Origin: CAMUQR01 sp963526735
GTDB taxonomy: Bacteria > Patescibacteriota > Saccharimonadia > Saccharimonadales > Saccharimonadaceae
Length of the DNA stretch: 64,000 bases
Direction: 5' to 3'
NCBI GenBank assembly: GCA_963526735.1
Contig: CAURNU010000003.1
Span: forward strand, 69,242-133,241
Shown here: piece by piece, positions 31,772 through 40,880 of the stretch
How positions within the stretch are numbered: the stretch's first letter is position 1
How the letters are laid out: the number at the start of each line of letters is the position of its first letter
The notes under the pieces: model-generated
What the model was told of the DNA's origin: nothing
Databases searched by the model: none
What the model saw: the letters and a program-made list of their open reading frames with translations, nothing else
Made by a program: the position numbers and the translations under genes

Positions 31772-34135
31772 TTAAGCAGATTTTTTAGTGCGTTTGGTGG
31801 TTTTTGTGGCGGTTTTAGCTTTGGCAGTCTTTTTGGCAGTGGTTTTAGCTTTTGCTGTCGCTTTTTTGGCAGTTTTAGCTAGCTTGCCGGTATTTGCTAA
31901 AATATCTAACGCTTGCTCTTTAGTTAATGTATGCGGATCGGTGTCCTTAGGCACTTTAGCATTAGTTTTGCCATCGGTGACGTAAGGACCGAAGCGACCG
32001 TTTAAGACTTTCACCTCGCCAAAATCGGCGATATTTTTCTGGGCTTCTTGGGCAATTTTTTCTTGGTAAAATTGGCGCGCCGTCTCGAGGTCAATCATCA
32101 ACGGATCATGATGTTTAATACTGACAAAAGTCGAGCCGACTTTAATATACGGACCGAAGCGACCAATATTGGCAATAATCTCTTGGCCATCAGTGGTTTG
32201 ACCAACCGTACGTGGCAACTTAAACATTTCTAAGGCCTGTTCAAGCGTGACGGTGTTGAGGCTGGTGTTAAACGGCATTGGCGCAAACTGTGGCTTGTTG
32301 TCGTCGTCACTTTTGCCAAGTTGAATCATTGGACCGAAGCGACCTAATTTAGCAAAAACCGGTAGTTTAGTCTTCGGATCAATACCGAGTTCGCGTTCCA
32401 TTGAAATCTCGGAACGCTTAATTCCGCCAGATTGCTCAATTAACTGATGAAATGGCTCATAAAAACCACGGAGCATTTTCACCTTGTCGAGCTGACCATG
32501 CGCGATTTGGTCGAATTCGGTCTCGACTTTGGCGGTGAAGTCATAGTCGACCACCTGATCAAAATGACCTGTCAAAAAAGTATTAAGTAATTCGCCAATC
32601 GGCTGTGGGATAAGCTTACCTTTATCAGAACCGGTTTTTTCGGTGACGGTGCTAGTGGTGACTTGGTTATTAGCTAAAGTCAACAAAATTACCTCGCGTG
32701 GTTGACCTTCGGTTTGACCTTTGGACACATAACCGCGCGTAACGATAGTATCAAGAATGGTGGCGTAGGTTGATGGTCGACCAATGCCCAATTCCTCGAG
32801 TTTTTTCACTAAGCTACCTTCAGTGTAGCGAGCTGGCGGTTTTTTAAAAGTCTGGTGAGCTTCAGCAGTGATTAGCTCTACTTGGTCGTTGATTTGCAAA
32901 TCTGGCAATGGCTGATCGGTTGATAAATTCTCGTATAATGCTAAAAAACCCGGGAATGTCACTACTTCGCCTTGCGCTACAAAAGCGGTGCCGGCCGGGT
33001 CGGCAGTGATAGTGGCAGTGGTTTTTTTGAGTTGAGCGGAAGCCATTTGACTGGATAAGGTGCGCTTGCGAATTAAATCATAGAGCTTTTTCTCTTGAGC
33101 GCTGGAGCCAGCAGATTCAACCGCTAAGTTAGTCGGGCGAATGGCTTCGTGGGCTTCTTGAGCGCTGGCTGATTTGGTAGCGAAATTGCGGGCTTTGTGA
33201 TATTTTTCGCCGTAAGTTGTGGTGATATAATCACGAGCTGATGCAATAATTTGCTTCGACAACACCGTTGAGTCGGTTCGCATGTAGGTGATTTTACCGG
33301 CTTGGTAGAGTTTTTGAGCGGCTGACATGGTTTGTTTAGAACTAAAACCAAACTTGCTGTTAGCTTCTTGTTGTAAGGTTGAAGTCGTAAACGGTGCTCG
33401 CGGATTTCGCTCGGCGTCGCTAGCTTTAACTTCGCTGACGATGAACTGGTTATTGATTAAGCCTTCTAAAATCTGTTGGGCTTCAGCTTGATCAGTCGCG
33501 CGAGTTTTAACTTCGGCTTTAAAATCAGTGCCATTGGTTTGAAATTGACCAGTGATCTTGTAATCAGCTTGCGCACTAAAATCACGAATCTCCTGCTCGC
33601 GCTCGACCACGAGACGGACAGCTGGTGATTGAACACGACCGGCGCTTTTGCCACCTGGCACTTTGCGCCACACAACTGGCGATAACTCAAAACCAACCAG
33701 ACGATCGAGAATCTGTCGAGCTTGTTGAGCTTTGACTAACTGCATATCAATGGTGCGCGGATTAGCAATTGCTGATTCTAACGCACTCTTGGTGATTTCA
33801 TGAAAAACAATTCGCTTGGTGGTTTTGGGGTCGAGATTTAACACTTCGGTTAAATGCCAAGCGATCGCCTCCCCTTCGCGGTCTTCATCGGTTGCGAGCC
33901 AAACAGTTTCGGCTTGTTTGACGGATTTTTTAAGCTCGGTGATGACTTTTTTCTTGTCGGGATCAATTTCATAAATCGTTTTAAAATCATTTTTGATGTC
34001 GATTGGCGGAGTTTTACTTTTGACCGGAATGGAGCGGATATGACCAACGCTGGAGAGTACTGTAAAATCTTTACCGAGATATTTCTCGATGGTTTTGGCC
34101 TTGGCGGGGCTCTCAACGATCACTAGATTCTTCAT
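31772..34135 (-). CDS. topA: DNA topoisomerase I (type IA)
   Basis: A 787-residue enzyme that relaxes negative supercoils. The Toprim domain starts KNLVIVESPAKAKTIEKYLG and has VWLATDEDREGEAIAWHL; the active-site Tyr lies in ITYMRTDSTVLS. Three C-terminal repeats with GRFGP(M/Y) motifs follow (near residues 610, 670 and 720) without four-cysteine zinc fingers. The last 45 residues are a Lys/Ala/Thr-rich tail similar to histone H1-like tails and to topoisomerase tails in actinobacteria. Confidence 0.95.
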   Translation of the reverse strand: MKNLVIVESPAKAKTIEKYLGKDFTVLSSVGHIRSIPVKSKTPPIDIKNDFKTIYEIDPDKKKVITELKKSVKQAETVWLATDEDREGEAIAWHLTEVLNLDPKTTKRIVFHEITKSALESAIANPRTIDMQLVKAQQARQILDRLVGFELSPVVWRKVPGGKSAGRVQSPAVRLVVEREQEIRDFSAQADYKITGQFQTNGTDFKAEVKTRATDQAEAQQILEGLINNQFIVSEVKASDAERNPRAPFTTSTLQQEANSKFGFSSKQTMSAAQKLYQAGKITYMRTDSTVLSKQIIASARDYITTTYGEKYHKARNFATKSASAQEAHEAIRPTNLAVESAGSSAQEKKLYDLIRKRTLSSQMASAQLKKTTATITADPAGTAFVAQGEVVTFPGFLALYENLSTDQPLPDLQINDQVELITAEAHQTFKKPPARYTEGSLVKKLEELGIGRPSTYATILDTIVTRGYVSKGQTEGQPREVILLTLANNQVTTSTVTEKTGSDKGKLIPQPIGELLNTFLTGHFDQVVDYDFTAKVETEFDQIAHGQLDKVKMLRGFYEPFHQLIEQSGGIKRSEISMERELGIDPKTKLPVFAKLGRFGPMIQLGKSDDDNKPQFAPMPFNTSLNTVTLEQALEMFKLPRTVGQTTDGQEIIANIGRFGPYIKVGSTFVSIKHHDPLMIDLETARQFYQEKIAQEAQKNIADFGEVKVLNGRFGPYVTDGKTNAKVPKDTDPHTLTKEQALDILANTGKLAKTAKKATAKAKTTAKKTAKAKTATKTTKRTKKSA

Positions 34136-34275
34136 TTAAATAAGTATAAAGCTTTTACGGCAAAATGGCAAATTTCCGTGATTGTTGTTTTTTAAATAAT
34201 GCAGATAGTAAAGATGAAAAGCAAGGGTTTTACTTTGCTTTTTTAAATTCTTGAAACGTATGATATGCTCGTATT

Positions 34276-34992
34276 ATGCAGTATCGATATAAAATCTTTT
34301 ATGATTTATCTGTTGATGAGTGGAACTGGCTGGATGCGCATAATCCAATCCATGGTCAAAATTGGCGCAATATCTTACTTAATGTTGATGATATTAAGCT
34401 TTATGATAAATTAGCTGAGTTGCCCGACCAACAAGCTGAGGACTATATTCATCACCAACTGCTTAAGCGTCAACAAGGTAGTGAAGTATTAACTAGATTC
34501 CAAACTCAATTAGAACGGCAATTAGCTGAACGGTTTGTGTTAGCATGCCAAGCTGTTGAACGCTTAACAAATAAACCATTGTTTTTAACGGAATATCATT
34601 TCCTTTTAACTACCTTCCCACGGTTGCCGTATAATTATTATGATAACATTGGTGAAGTGTTTGTTTACGCAACACTCGACCAACGAGCTAGTGATCCAAT
34701 TTTGATGTTTATGCATGAATGTTTGCATTTTCAATTTCATGGGTATTGGCAAAATAATCCTGATTCAATTGTTTCAAAATTATCTAATGATAAATTTGAA
34801 ATTCTAAAAGAATCTCTGACAGTTATTCTTGATGATGAGTTAAAGCCACTAATTACTCATATTGACGAGGGCTATGCTGAGCATCAGGTTTTACGCCAGA
34901 AATTACATAAATACTGGCAAAAATACCATGATTTTTCTACATTGGTAGAATTTGGATCTAATTTGTTGTACGAAAAGTTAAACATAAATTAA
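34276..34992 (+). CDS. Putative zinc-metallopeptidase-like protein (HExxH)
   Basis: A 238-residue soluble protein of unrecognised family. MFMHECLHFQFHGYW (about residue 155) contains the HExxH zinc-ligand/catalytic pattern, and a possible third ligand Glu lies in ILKESL about 30 residues on. The N-terminus has aromatic and acidic residues (DLSVDEWNWLDAHNP). A TATGAT/TATGCT box directly before the ATG indicates a leaderless transcript. The peptidase activity is inferred from the motif alone. Confidence 0.5.
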   Translation: MQYRYKIFYDLSVDEWNWLDAHNPIHGQNWRNILLNVDDIKLYDKLAELPDQQAEDYIHHQLLKRQQGSEVLTRFQTQLERQLAERFVLACQAVERLTNKPLFLTEYHFLLTTFPRLPYNYYDNIGEVFVYATLDQRASDPILMFMHECLHFQFHGYWQNNPDSIVSKLSNDKFEILKESLTVILDDELKPLITHIDEGYAEHQVLRQKLHKYWQKYHDFSTLVEFGSNLLYEKLNIN

Positions 34993-35150
34993 TTAAAGTA
35001 AGCAGTGTTATTTAATGAACTTCAAAATAATGACCATTTATTCTGTTAGTTAATAAATCTTGTAGGATTAAGTAGTTTCCTTTGTATTTGGATTTTTTGC
35101 TATTTCATTCAATCTGACCCATGAATAAGAACTAATTTCATAACCATTAG

Positions 35151-36020
35151 TTATATTTTCAGCATCCAGCGATTGGCGCCGAGCGGTGCGATATGACCGT
35201 TAATTTCTAACATAGTTAGATGAAAATTAAACTCGTCAGGGCTGAGTTTGAGCTGTTGTAGAATCTGGTCGCCATCACTTACGCCGTCAGCAATTAGTTT
35301 GAGAATGCGACTCTGAATCGGGTCGTTAATGATTGGTAATTTGGGCTGAGGGTTGGCAATGTTGGAACTGGTGATGCCGAGCGCTAAACAGACATCTTCA
35401 GCTGAGGTGATCAGCTGAGCGCCTTGTTTGATTAAATTATGACAACCAACCGACATTGGACTGGTAATTGCGCCTGGGACGGCGAAAACTTCGTGATTTT
35501 GACTGAGGGCGTGAGCGGCGGTTGAGAGTGTGCCACTGCGTGCGGCGGCCTCAACTACAATTACTCCGTCAGCAAGTCCACTGATAATCCGATTGCGTTC
35601 CAAAAATTGATGTGGTAACGCTGGCTGGTTAGGTGCGTATTCACTGAGAATCACCCCGCCGGATTCTAAAATCTTCTGAGCTAAGTGGCGATTAGTATGT
35701 GGCGTGATATTATTGAGTCCGCTACCGAGGACGGCTACGGTCAATCCCCCAGCTTCCAGACAGCCTTTGTGAGCGATGGCATCGATCCCCAGGGCTAGCC
35801 CGCTGATTATTATCACACCTTTTTTGGCTAAGTCAAAAGCGAGTTGATGGGCAATTTGTCGCCCATATGCGGTGGGTTTACGTGAGCCGACAATGGCGAC
35901 AATTGGCGCCTCCACCTCTGGTAATTGACCGAGATAATGGATTTTTTCGGGTGGTTGATAAGTCTCAACTAACCTATTGAAAAACTTATGCTTAACTGGT
36001 GTAATAGATTTAATTTCCAT
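35151..36020 (-). CDS. dprA: DNA processing protein DprA
   Basis: A 289-residue Rossmann-like protein that binds incoming single-stranded DNA and loads RecA during natural transformation. VAIVGSRKPTAYG, IISGLALGIDAIAHKG, VLGSGLNNITP and VVEAAARSGTLSTAAHAL are the family motifs. A C-terminal winged-helix-like domain spans about 230-289; the N-terminal SAM domain of larger homologues is missing. Its start is 18 bases from the -35 of the divergent small RNA. Confidence 0.93.
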   Translation of the reverse strand: MEIKSITPVKHKFFNRLVETYQPPEKIHYLGQLPEVEAPIVAIVGSRKPTAYGRQIAHQLAFDLAKKGVIIISGLALGIDAIAHKGCLEAGGLTVAVLGSGLNNITPHTNRHLAQKILESGGVILSEYAPNQPALPHQFLERNRIISGLADGVIVVEAAARSGTLSTAAHALSQNHEVFAVPGAITSPMSVGCHNLIKQGAQLITSAEDVCLALGITSSNIANPQPKLPIINDPIQSRILKLIADGVSDGDQILQQLKLSPDEFNFHLTMLEINGHIAPLGANRWMLKI

Positions 36021-36037
36021 AAAATAGTATTTAATAG

Positions 36038-36066
36038 TTGACTTTATATCTAAACTATGCTATAAT
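36038..36066 (+). promoter_or_regulatory. Consensus promoter of the small RNA
   Basis: TTGACT, 17-base spacer, TATAAT. It is among the best sigma-70-type promoters in the window and has no ORF behind it. Confidence 0.8.
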
Positions 36067-36072
36067 GAAAAT

Positions 36073-36306
36073 GTTGGTGAGGATTGAGAGCCTCATCGAA
36101 CATCAGTTTAACACATAGCAAGTTAGAAATATTATCCCCTTCCCCTTTTTTATTAACAAAACTATCTTGATGTGTGTCATAACCCCTTTAACCGGCGGAC
36201 CCCAGTGAACTATGAGGTGGGTCACGCTTCTCGGGAGAGCCCAAAAAGGTGTGTTAAAGGGTCAAATGGCGCTAGGTGATGCCCACCCTTACCTAGCGCT
36301 TTTTGA
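36073..36306 (+). ncRNA. Unclassified ~235-nt structured RNA between dprA and pth
   Basis: Three helices are visible: GTTGGTGAGG (36073) with CCTCATCGAAC; CACATAGCAAGTTAG (36112) with CTATCTTGATGTG; and CCCTTTAAC (36184) with GTTAAAGGG (36253), which encloses GACCC/GGGTC and GCTTCTC/GAGAGC stems. A perfect promoter precedes it and a GCGCTAGGT/ACCTAGCGC terminator with T tracts ends it, overlapping the last codons of pth on the other strand. It lacks the SRP GGAAG/GNAR loop and the RNase P core, and I do not recognise it as 6S RNA. Confidence 0.65.
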
Positions 36307-36312
36307 TTTTTT
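36269..36312 (+). terminator. Terminator of the small RNA
   Basis: GCGCTAGGT, a loop, ACCTAGCGC and TTTTTGATTTTTT. Confidence 0.85.
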
Positions 36313-36873
36313 AACGAGTTTGTAGGTGGAGTTTTCAAAAGAGCCACTAATGAAGTTTTGGGTCAGAATCTGGACTTGGTTCGAGATGTCGGATAGGAAT
36401 TGCTGTTCGTCCTTAGTAAAATGCCCCAGGACGAAGTCGGATTTAGCGATGAGGTTGCGTTTGTCATTGTTGATGCCGATTTTGATACGACGGAAGTCGA
36501 CTCCAATTTGGCTAATGATCGATTGCAGACCTTTATTCCCGCCAGCACTACCTGTGTCGCGGGTTTTAATTACGCCAAAATCAAGTGACAGATCATCATG
36601 TAAAACTAATAAATCGGTAGTAAAATCGATTTTATAAAAATCAGCAATGGTTTTTAAAGTAAAACCGGTGAGATTATAAAAAGTGGTGGGTTTAACTAGC
36701 AAAACTTTTTCGCCACCGATACGCAGTTCACAAACTAGCGCCCGAAAAGCCTTTTTTTCGCTCCAAATACCCTTGTAATTGCGAGCGATGTCATCAATAA
36801 TTCGAAAACCAACATTGTGGCGGGTGTTGTTGTAATTACTGCCGACATTTCCCTGAGCCAAAATTAATTTCAT
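36289..36873 (-). CDS. pth: Peptidyl-tRNA hydrolase
   Basis: A 194-residue enzyme that recycles peptidyl-tRNA. LILAQGNVGSNYNNTRHNVGFRI contains the conserved Asn and the catalytic His; KPTTFYNLTG, LVLHDDLSLDFG and GSAGGNKGLQSII complete the signature. Its first residues read QGN where most enzymes have LGN. Its 3' end overlaps the terminator of the convergent small RNA. Confidence 0.93.
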   Translation of the reverse strand: MKLILAQGNVGSNYNNTRHNVGFRIIDDIARNYKGIWSEKKAFRALVCELRIGGEKVLLVKPTTFYNLTGFTLKTIADFYKIDFTTDLLVLHDDLSLDFGVIKTRDTGSAGGNKGLQSIISQIGVDFRRIKIGINNDKRNLIAKSDFVLGHFTKDEQQFLSDISNQVQILTQNFISGSFENSTYKLVKKSKSAR

Positions 36874-36914
36874 AGCATTTCCTTTATTAAAACTTATGGT
36901 TATATTTTAACACA

Positions 36915-36938
36915 AAAACCGCCTCCTCGGGCGGTTTT
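36915..36938. terminator. Bidirectional intrinsic terminator
   Basis: AAAACCGCC, short loop, GGCGGTTTT between the start of pth and the small membrane-protein gene, serving the latter on the minus strand. Confidence 0.8.
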
Positions 36939-36959
36939 GTCTTTGTTTAAAAAAAAAGT

Positions 36960-37175
36960 TTATTTTTCGCAGTCGGCTTTGTTGCCTTCTAGACAAGAGA
37001 TGCGTTTATTAAGATGGATGTTATTTTCGGAGTTGGTGCTGAGGACTTTATTGTTGGAGGCTTGAAACTGATTCCATGAATAAACAATACCGCATAGCCA
37101 CAAAGTGTTGATAATAGTTAAGATTAGAATAATTACTTGCAAAATTGTGATTGTCTGTTTTTTGTCTTTACTCAT
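36960..37175 (-). CDS. Small bitopic membrane protein, 71 residues
   Basis: A basic start, one hydrophobic helix (ILQVIILILTIINTLWLCGIVY) and a polar tail that contains two cysteines (ISCLEGNKADC), which could form a disulfide if outside. AGGAG precedes the ATG. Function unknown. Confidence 0.55.
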   Translation of the reverse strand: MSKDKKQTITILQVIILILTIINTLWLCGIVYSWNQFQASNNKVLSTNSENNIHLNKRISCLEGNKADCEK

Positions 37176-37309
37176 AAAAGCTCCTTTTGGGTTAAGAATA
37201 TTACTAGTAGGCGTTTTTTCATTTGAACGCCCTCCCTTCTAAAAAGTACTAACTCACAAAAGAGAGTTGCAAGAATAGTATAGCATAAGGGTTTTTAAAA
37301 AACAAGTTA

Positions 37310-38074
37310 TCAGATAAGATTTTTAGCAAATAAGAGTTTGGTTGATAGCTTGGTTGGCTTGAGCTTTTGCAGGGCTAAAAAGACAATGAATAGCAAAACA
37401 TTGAACGCCAGCAAGACCACTAGATTATAGAGTGGTGTTGGCCAGTTGAGCTGGATGGATTTGAGCGGGAGGCGGTTGAGGTAACAGTAATTCGTGCCGG
37501 CCAGATAATTAAAACCAATCATAATAAGATGAAAAGCGTTAGTGATAATGGCGATACGGCGAAGCGAATCAAGATTGAGTCGTGGGCTGGTTTTGACAAA
37601 ATAAACCGCTGTCCATAATAACGCGATATGCCCGACAAAATACGAAATATAGCCCCAATGCGGGAAGAGGAACTGGTCAGGGTTGATGATCAGTAATGCG
37701 ATGATTCCACCGAAAATCCCCCAATAAATTGTAATCAGACGAGCGATTTTGTTGTTGGTGAGTAGACCAATAATCGCACAAAAAATCGCAATTCGGCAGT
37801 TGTAAAGTGGCAAGGCCTCAGCTAGATCAAAATGTTGACCAGCTGAAAAATGCCAAGCGTACATAATTGCCTGCTGTGCAAGTAGCGTGTAAGCTAGGAT
37901 TTTTTTGAACTTCTCTTGTTTAAAAATTAAGTAGTAATCGCTGATAATAAACATACAGCCCAGCGTGGTCAGCGCCAGAAGCATCAGGTGCGTCTGATCA
38001 AAAGTTGCCATGCTAATCGCCCCATCGGGCTGATGACGAAAAAATTGCTGAAAAAAGCTGATTAATCCCACCAC
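37310..38074 (-). CDS. YwaF/TMEM164-like integral membrane protein
   Basis: A 254-residue protein with about seven hydrophobic helices. LPLYNCRIAIFCAIIGLL and the later NYLAGTNYCYLNRLP match the conserved LPLHLC-type and N-Y-x-Y-L segments of this family, whose human member TMEM164 is an acyltransferase. Bacterial function is not established. It starts only four bases after der ends and is probably co-transcribed. Confidence 0.65.
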   Translation of the reverse strand: MVGLISFFQQFFRHQPDGAISMATFDQTHLMLLALTTLGCMFIISDYYLIFKQEKFKKILAYTLLAQQAIMYAWHFSAGQHFDLAEALPLYNCRIAIFCAIIGLLTNNKIARLITIYWGIFGGIIALLIINPDQFLFPHWGYISYFVGHIALLWTAVYFVKTSPRLNLDSLRRIAIITNAFHLIMIGFNYLAGTNYCYLNRLPLKSIQLNWPTPLYNLVVLLAFNVLLFIVFLALQKLKPTKLSTKLLFAKNLI

Positions 38075-38077
38075 TGA

Positions 38078-39535
38078 TTATCTCCTTGGGGTTGAGCGTT
38101 TATTAGCGGTAGTGCGACGACTGCTGAGGCTAGTCGAGCGGGTTGATGACTGACGTTTGGTGGTTGGCTGGGCGGTTTTATCGGTTTTGGTGGTTTTGTC
38201 GAGGCCGGCTTCACGGTTCTTGGCGATTTGTTTTTCGTCACGGAAGGAGAATTTGATCGGTGTGCCAGTAAAATCAAAATTATCGCGCACGGTACTATCG
38301 AGATAGCGCTTGTAGCTCCAATGTAGGAACTTGAGATTAGAACCATAAACCACAAACCAAGGCGGACTATTGTCGGTTTGAACCATGTAGCGGAGTTTTG
38401 GATAAGTATTTTTGAGACCAGCCGGTGGATGTTTGAGCTTAGCTTCGGTCAGGATTTGGTTGAGTTGACGAGTTGGAATAGTCTGTTGGCGACGTTTCAT
38501 AATATCAAGCGTCAGGTCGAACAGCTTGGCGACGTTTTTGCCGGTGATGCTTGAGGTAAAAATCAGTGGCGCATAAGGCGTAAATTGAAAATCATGAGTA
38601 ATTCGGCGCATAATGCGGTCTTTGGTTTCTTTTTCGGGAATTAAATCGCTCTTGGAAATTGCAATAATCAGTCCCCGACCGGCTTCATCAATAATGCCAG
38701 CTAGTTTGTGGTCGAGCTGAGTGCTGTATTCGGTGCCGTCAATCACTAACACACAAATATCGGCCTCTTCGATAGCTTGTAGGGTACGTAAAACCGAAAA
38801 CTTCTCGATGCCGACTTGTTGCTTGCCAGGTTTGCGGTAACCGGCGGTGTCGATAAATTCAATCGGTTGTTGATGATAATTGATGGTAATGCGGTTAAGG
38901 TCACGGGTAGTGCCAGCGATGTTGGCTACGACGGCCTGCTGTTTGCCAGCTAAGGTATTAAACAAGAAACTTTTGCCAACATTAGGGCGACCGATCAGGG
39001 CAACTTTAGTCTTAGTGGTGGTTGGTTGGATTTTGACTTCAGGAATGAGTGATTCGAGGTGATTAGATAATTCGGCGATGCCAGAATTGTGATTGGCGGA
39101 TGTATAAAAAATATCTTTAATGCCGAGTCTGAGCCACTCTTCGCGGGCGACGCTGGAGCGCAAGTCGGTTTTGTTGACGACCAGGACGACGGGTTTGCGG
39201 TTTTTGAGGGCGGTTTTGGCGATTTGGCGGTCGTCTTGAGTTGGAAATAGCGTGCTATCGACTACGACCATAATTACGTCAGCGAGTTCGACAGCTTCAG
39301 CGATTTGGTCTTGGATGCTAGCTTCGAACTCATCAGCTGGATCTTTGAGGCCGGCGGTGTCGACTAACCAGCTAGTTTTTTGCCCAAATTTAACCTGCGC
39401 CAAGACGTTGTCTCGGGTGGTGCCGGCTTCTTTAGCGACGATAGCTTGCCGACTACCGACCAGTCGATTGAATAGCGAGCTTTTGCCAACATTGGCTTGG
39501 CCGATAATAGCGATATTAGGTAATGATTTTTTCAT
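38078..39535 (-). CDS. der: Ribosome assembly GTPase Der (EngA)
   Basis: A 485-residue protein with two tandem GTPase domains: IIGQANVGKSSLFNRL (residue 8) and LIGRPNVGKSFLFNTL (about 180), each followed by switch and DTAG motifs (LVDTAGLKD, FIDTAGYRK) and N/SKxD boxes. A KH-like domain follows (about 350-440) and a basic low-complexity tail ends the protein. Der acts in 50S assembly. It is the last host gene before the siphophage-like prophage. Confidence 0.95.
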   Translation of the reverse strand: MKKSLPNIAIIGQANVGKSSLFNRLVGSRQAIVAKEAGTTRDNVLAQVKFGQKTSWLVDTAGLKDPADEFEASIQDQIAEAVELADVIMVVVDSTLFPTQDDRQIAKTALKNRKPVVLVVNKTDLRSSVAREEWLRLGIKDIFYTSANHNSGIAELSNHLESLIPEVKIQPTTTKTKVALIGRPNVGKSFLFNTLAGKQQAVVANIAGTTRDLNRITINYHQQPIEFIDTAGYRKPGKQQVGIEKFSVLRTLQAIEEADICVLVIDGTEYSTQLDHKLAGIIDEAGRGLIIAISKSDLIPEKETKDRIMRRITHDFQFTPYAPLIFTSSITGKNVAKLFDLTLDIMKRRQQTIPTRQLNQILTEAKLKHPPAGLKNTYPKLRYMVQTDNSPPWFVVYGSNLKFLHWSYKRYLDSTVRDNFDFTGTPIKFSFRDEKQIAKNREAGLDKTTKTDKTAQPTTKRQSSTRSTSLSSRRTTANKRSTPRR

Positions 39536-39544
39536 AGATTAACT

Positions 39545-39568
39545 CTTGCATATTATAACATATGCAAG
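39545..39568 (-). promoter_or_regulatory. 24-base palindrome over the der -10 box
   Basis: CTTGCATAT, six bases, ATATGCAAG. The minus-strand TATAAT lies in its centre, ten bases before the der start region, so a dimeric repressor could cover the promoter. Confidence 0.45.
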
Positions 39569-39680
39569 CATAACCTCAAAACTGTGTTTTGATTGAAGTT
39601 AGCTTGTTAAAGAATAGGGGTTTTGGTTTGTAACCGCAACTGTCTTGATGCTTAAATTGTATCAAACATGAGCATATTTG

Positions 39681-40601
39681 TCAAGATTCTTTTTTAACTA
39701 GCTCATCAAACACTCCATTCTTATATTTATCCCAGACCTCTGTCAAAATCCCATCCAATCCATGCAAATACCTGTCCGTCACGGCAGGGTTTGAGTGGCG
39801 CATCAACTTCTGAATCTCATCAATTCCAGCTCCGTGCTTCTGTAAATCAGTCGCAAAGCTATGTCGCAATTCATGAAATTGGAAATTCGGGTAGCCAGCT
39901 TTCTCAAATTCTCTCTTGACGATTCTCACGATCCTAGCAGATGCTATCTTAAGAGAGTCACATTCTTTGAATAAGGTTTTTTGACATTTCTTTTTAATAG
40001 CATATTGCTGGATGAAATTAGCTGTGGTCTCAGAGATATATACAAACCCCAGTTTGCGACCCTTGCCAATAGTTTTGATTACTCGACCACAAATATCTTC
40101 AATCTGAATGTTAGCCACCTCAGCTATTCGGAGTCCGGTTTCAAATGCAATCATTATCGCGATTTTTGCTTCAATGCTTTGACATTGTTTGACGACATCG
40201 AGAATTTGTTTTCGATTATAAAATTTTCGTCGCACTGGCTCGCTAGCTGTTAGCGCTACATAAGGGAATCTAATTTTAGTTCCGATTTGTGTTCCGTCAA
40301 GCCACCTCAAAAATGCCATGATTTGAATTTTGGTTGATATTAAGCCATTCGGACTCAGCTTCTTGTAGCCCTTTAATTCACTTGTTAATCGTAGCCTTGT
40401 CCAATCATTGATTACGTTCTCATCAATTTCTCTAAAGTCATCAATCTCCATATGATAAATAAATAATTCTATCGTGGATTTTTTACATTTAATAGAACAT
40501 TCTGTCATATTTCTTACATCCTTGCACCAATCAAGGTACTCAGCCAATTGTTGCTCTGCCGGTGTCATTACGGCTACGTTGTTATTTTTCATTCCTTTCA
40601 T
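39681..40601 (-). CDS. Prophage tyrosine integrase
   Basis: A 306-residue recombinase with a SAM-like N-terminal domain (LAEYLDWCKDVRNMTE) and a catalytic domain: first Arg in FETGLRIAEVANI, HELRHSFATDLQ with His and Arg, LMRHSNPAVTDRYL with the second His and the nucleophile Tyr. The ATG at 40601 has GGAAGGAG at ideal distance and is chosen over an upstream one. It sits at the left end next to der, as expected for an integrase beside attL. Confidence 0.9.
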   Translation of the reverse strand: MKGMKNNNVAVMTPAEQQLAEYLDWCKDVRNMTECSIKCKKSTIELFIYHMEIDDFREIDENVINDWTRLRLTSELKGYKKLSPNGLISTKIQIMAFLRWLDGTQIGTKIRFPYVALTASEPVRRKFYNRKQILDVVKQCQSIEAKIAIMIAFETGLRIAEVANIQIEDICGRVIKTIGKGRKLGFVYISETTANFIQQYAIKKKCQKTLFKECDSLKIASARIVRIVKREFEKAGYPNFQFHELRHSFATDLQKHGAGIDEIQKLMRHSNPAVTDRYLHGLDGILTEVWDKYKNGVFDELVKKES

Positions 40602-40880
40602 GTAGTCTCCTTCCGCTCTATATAGATTCATTACATAGATTTTAATTTTATTAAAATATCTATACAGAACCATTTTTAGTATTTTTAAATATTAAAAAGT
40701 CATTTTGAGGCACGCAATGTCGTTTTTTGGATGCAATTGCGAGCGGTTAATTTGTATTTTAATAACATTTATTTTTTAATATTTTACAAATAAGCATTTT
40801 TATTATTTTGTATTTTGCTATGAGCGCAGAAAATCCCGATCAAGCTAATGCTTATCGGTTGTTTCTATTACAATCTTAAT
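40602..40880. other. AT-rich integrase upstream region
   Basis: No gene. An imperfect palindrome (ATAGATTTTAAT at 40635 and ATTAAAATATCTAT at about 40650) covers the probable integrase promoter. Near 40829-40853 CCGAT..AGC/GCTTGATCGG with a T-rich end may terminate the 40881 gene. Confidence 0.4.

Noticed and set aside
36073..36306. SRP RNA or RNase P RNA
   Set aside because: The GGAAG/GNAR apical loop of SRP RNA and the GAGGAAAGUC and ACAGAA cores of RNase P RNA are missing.
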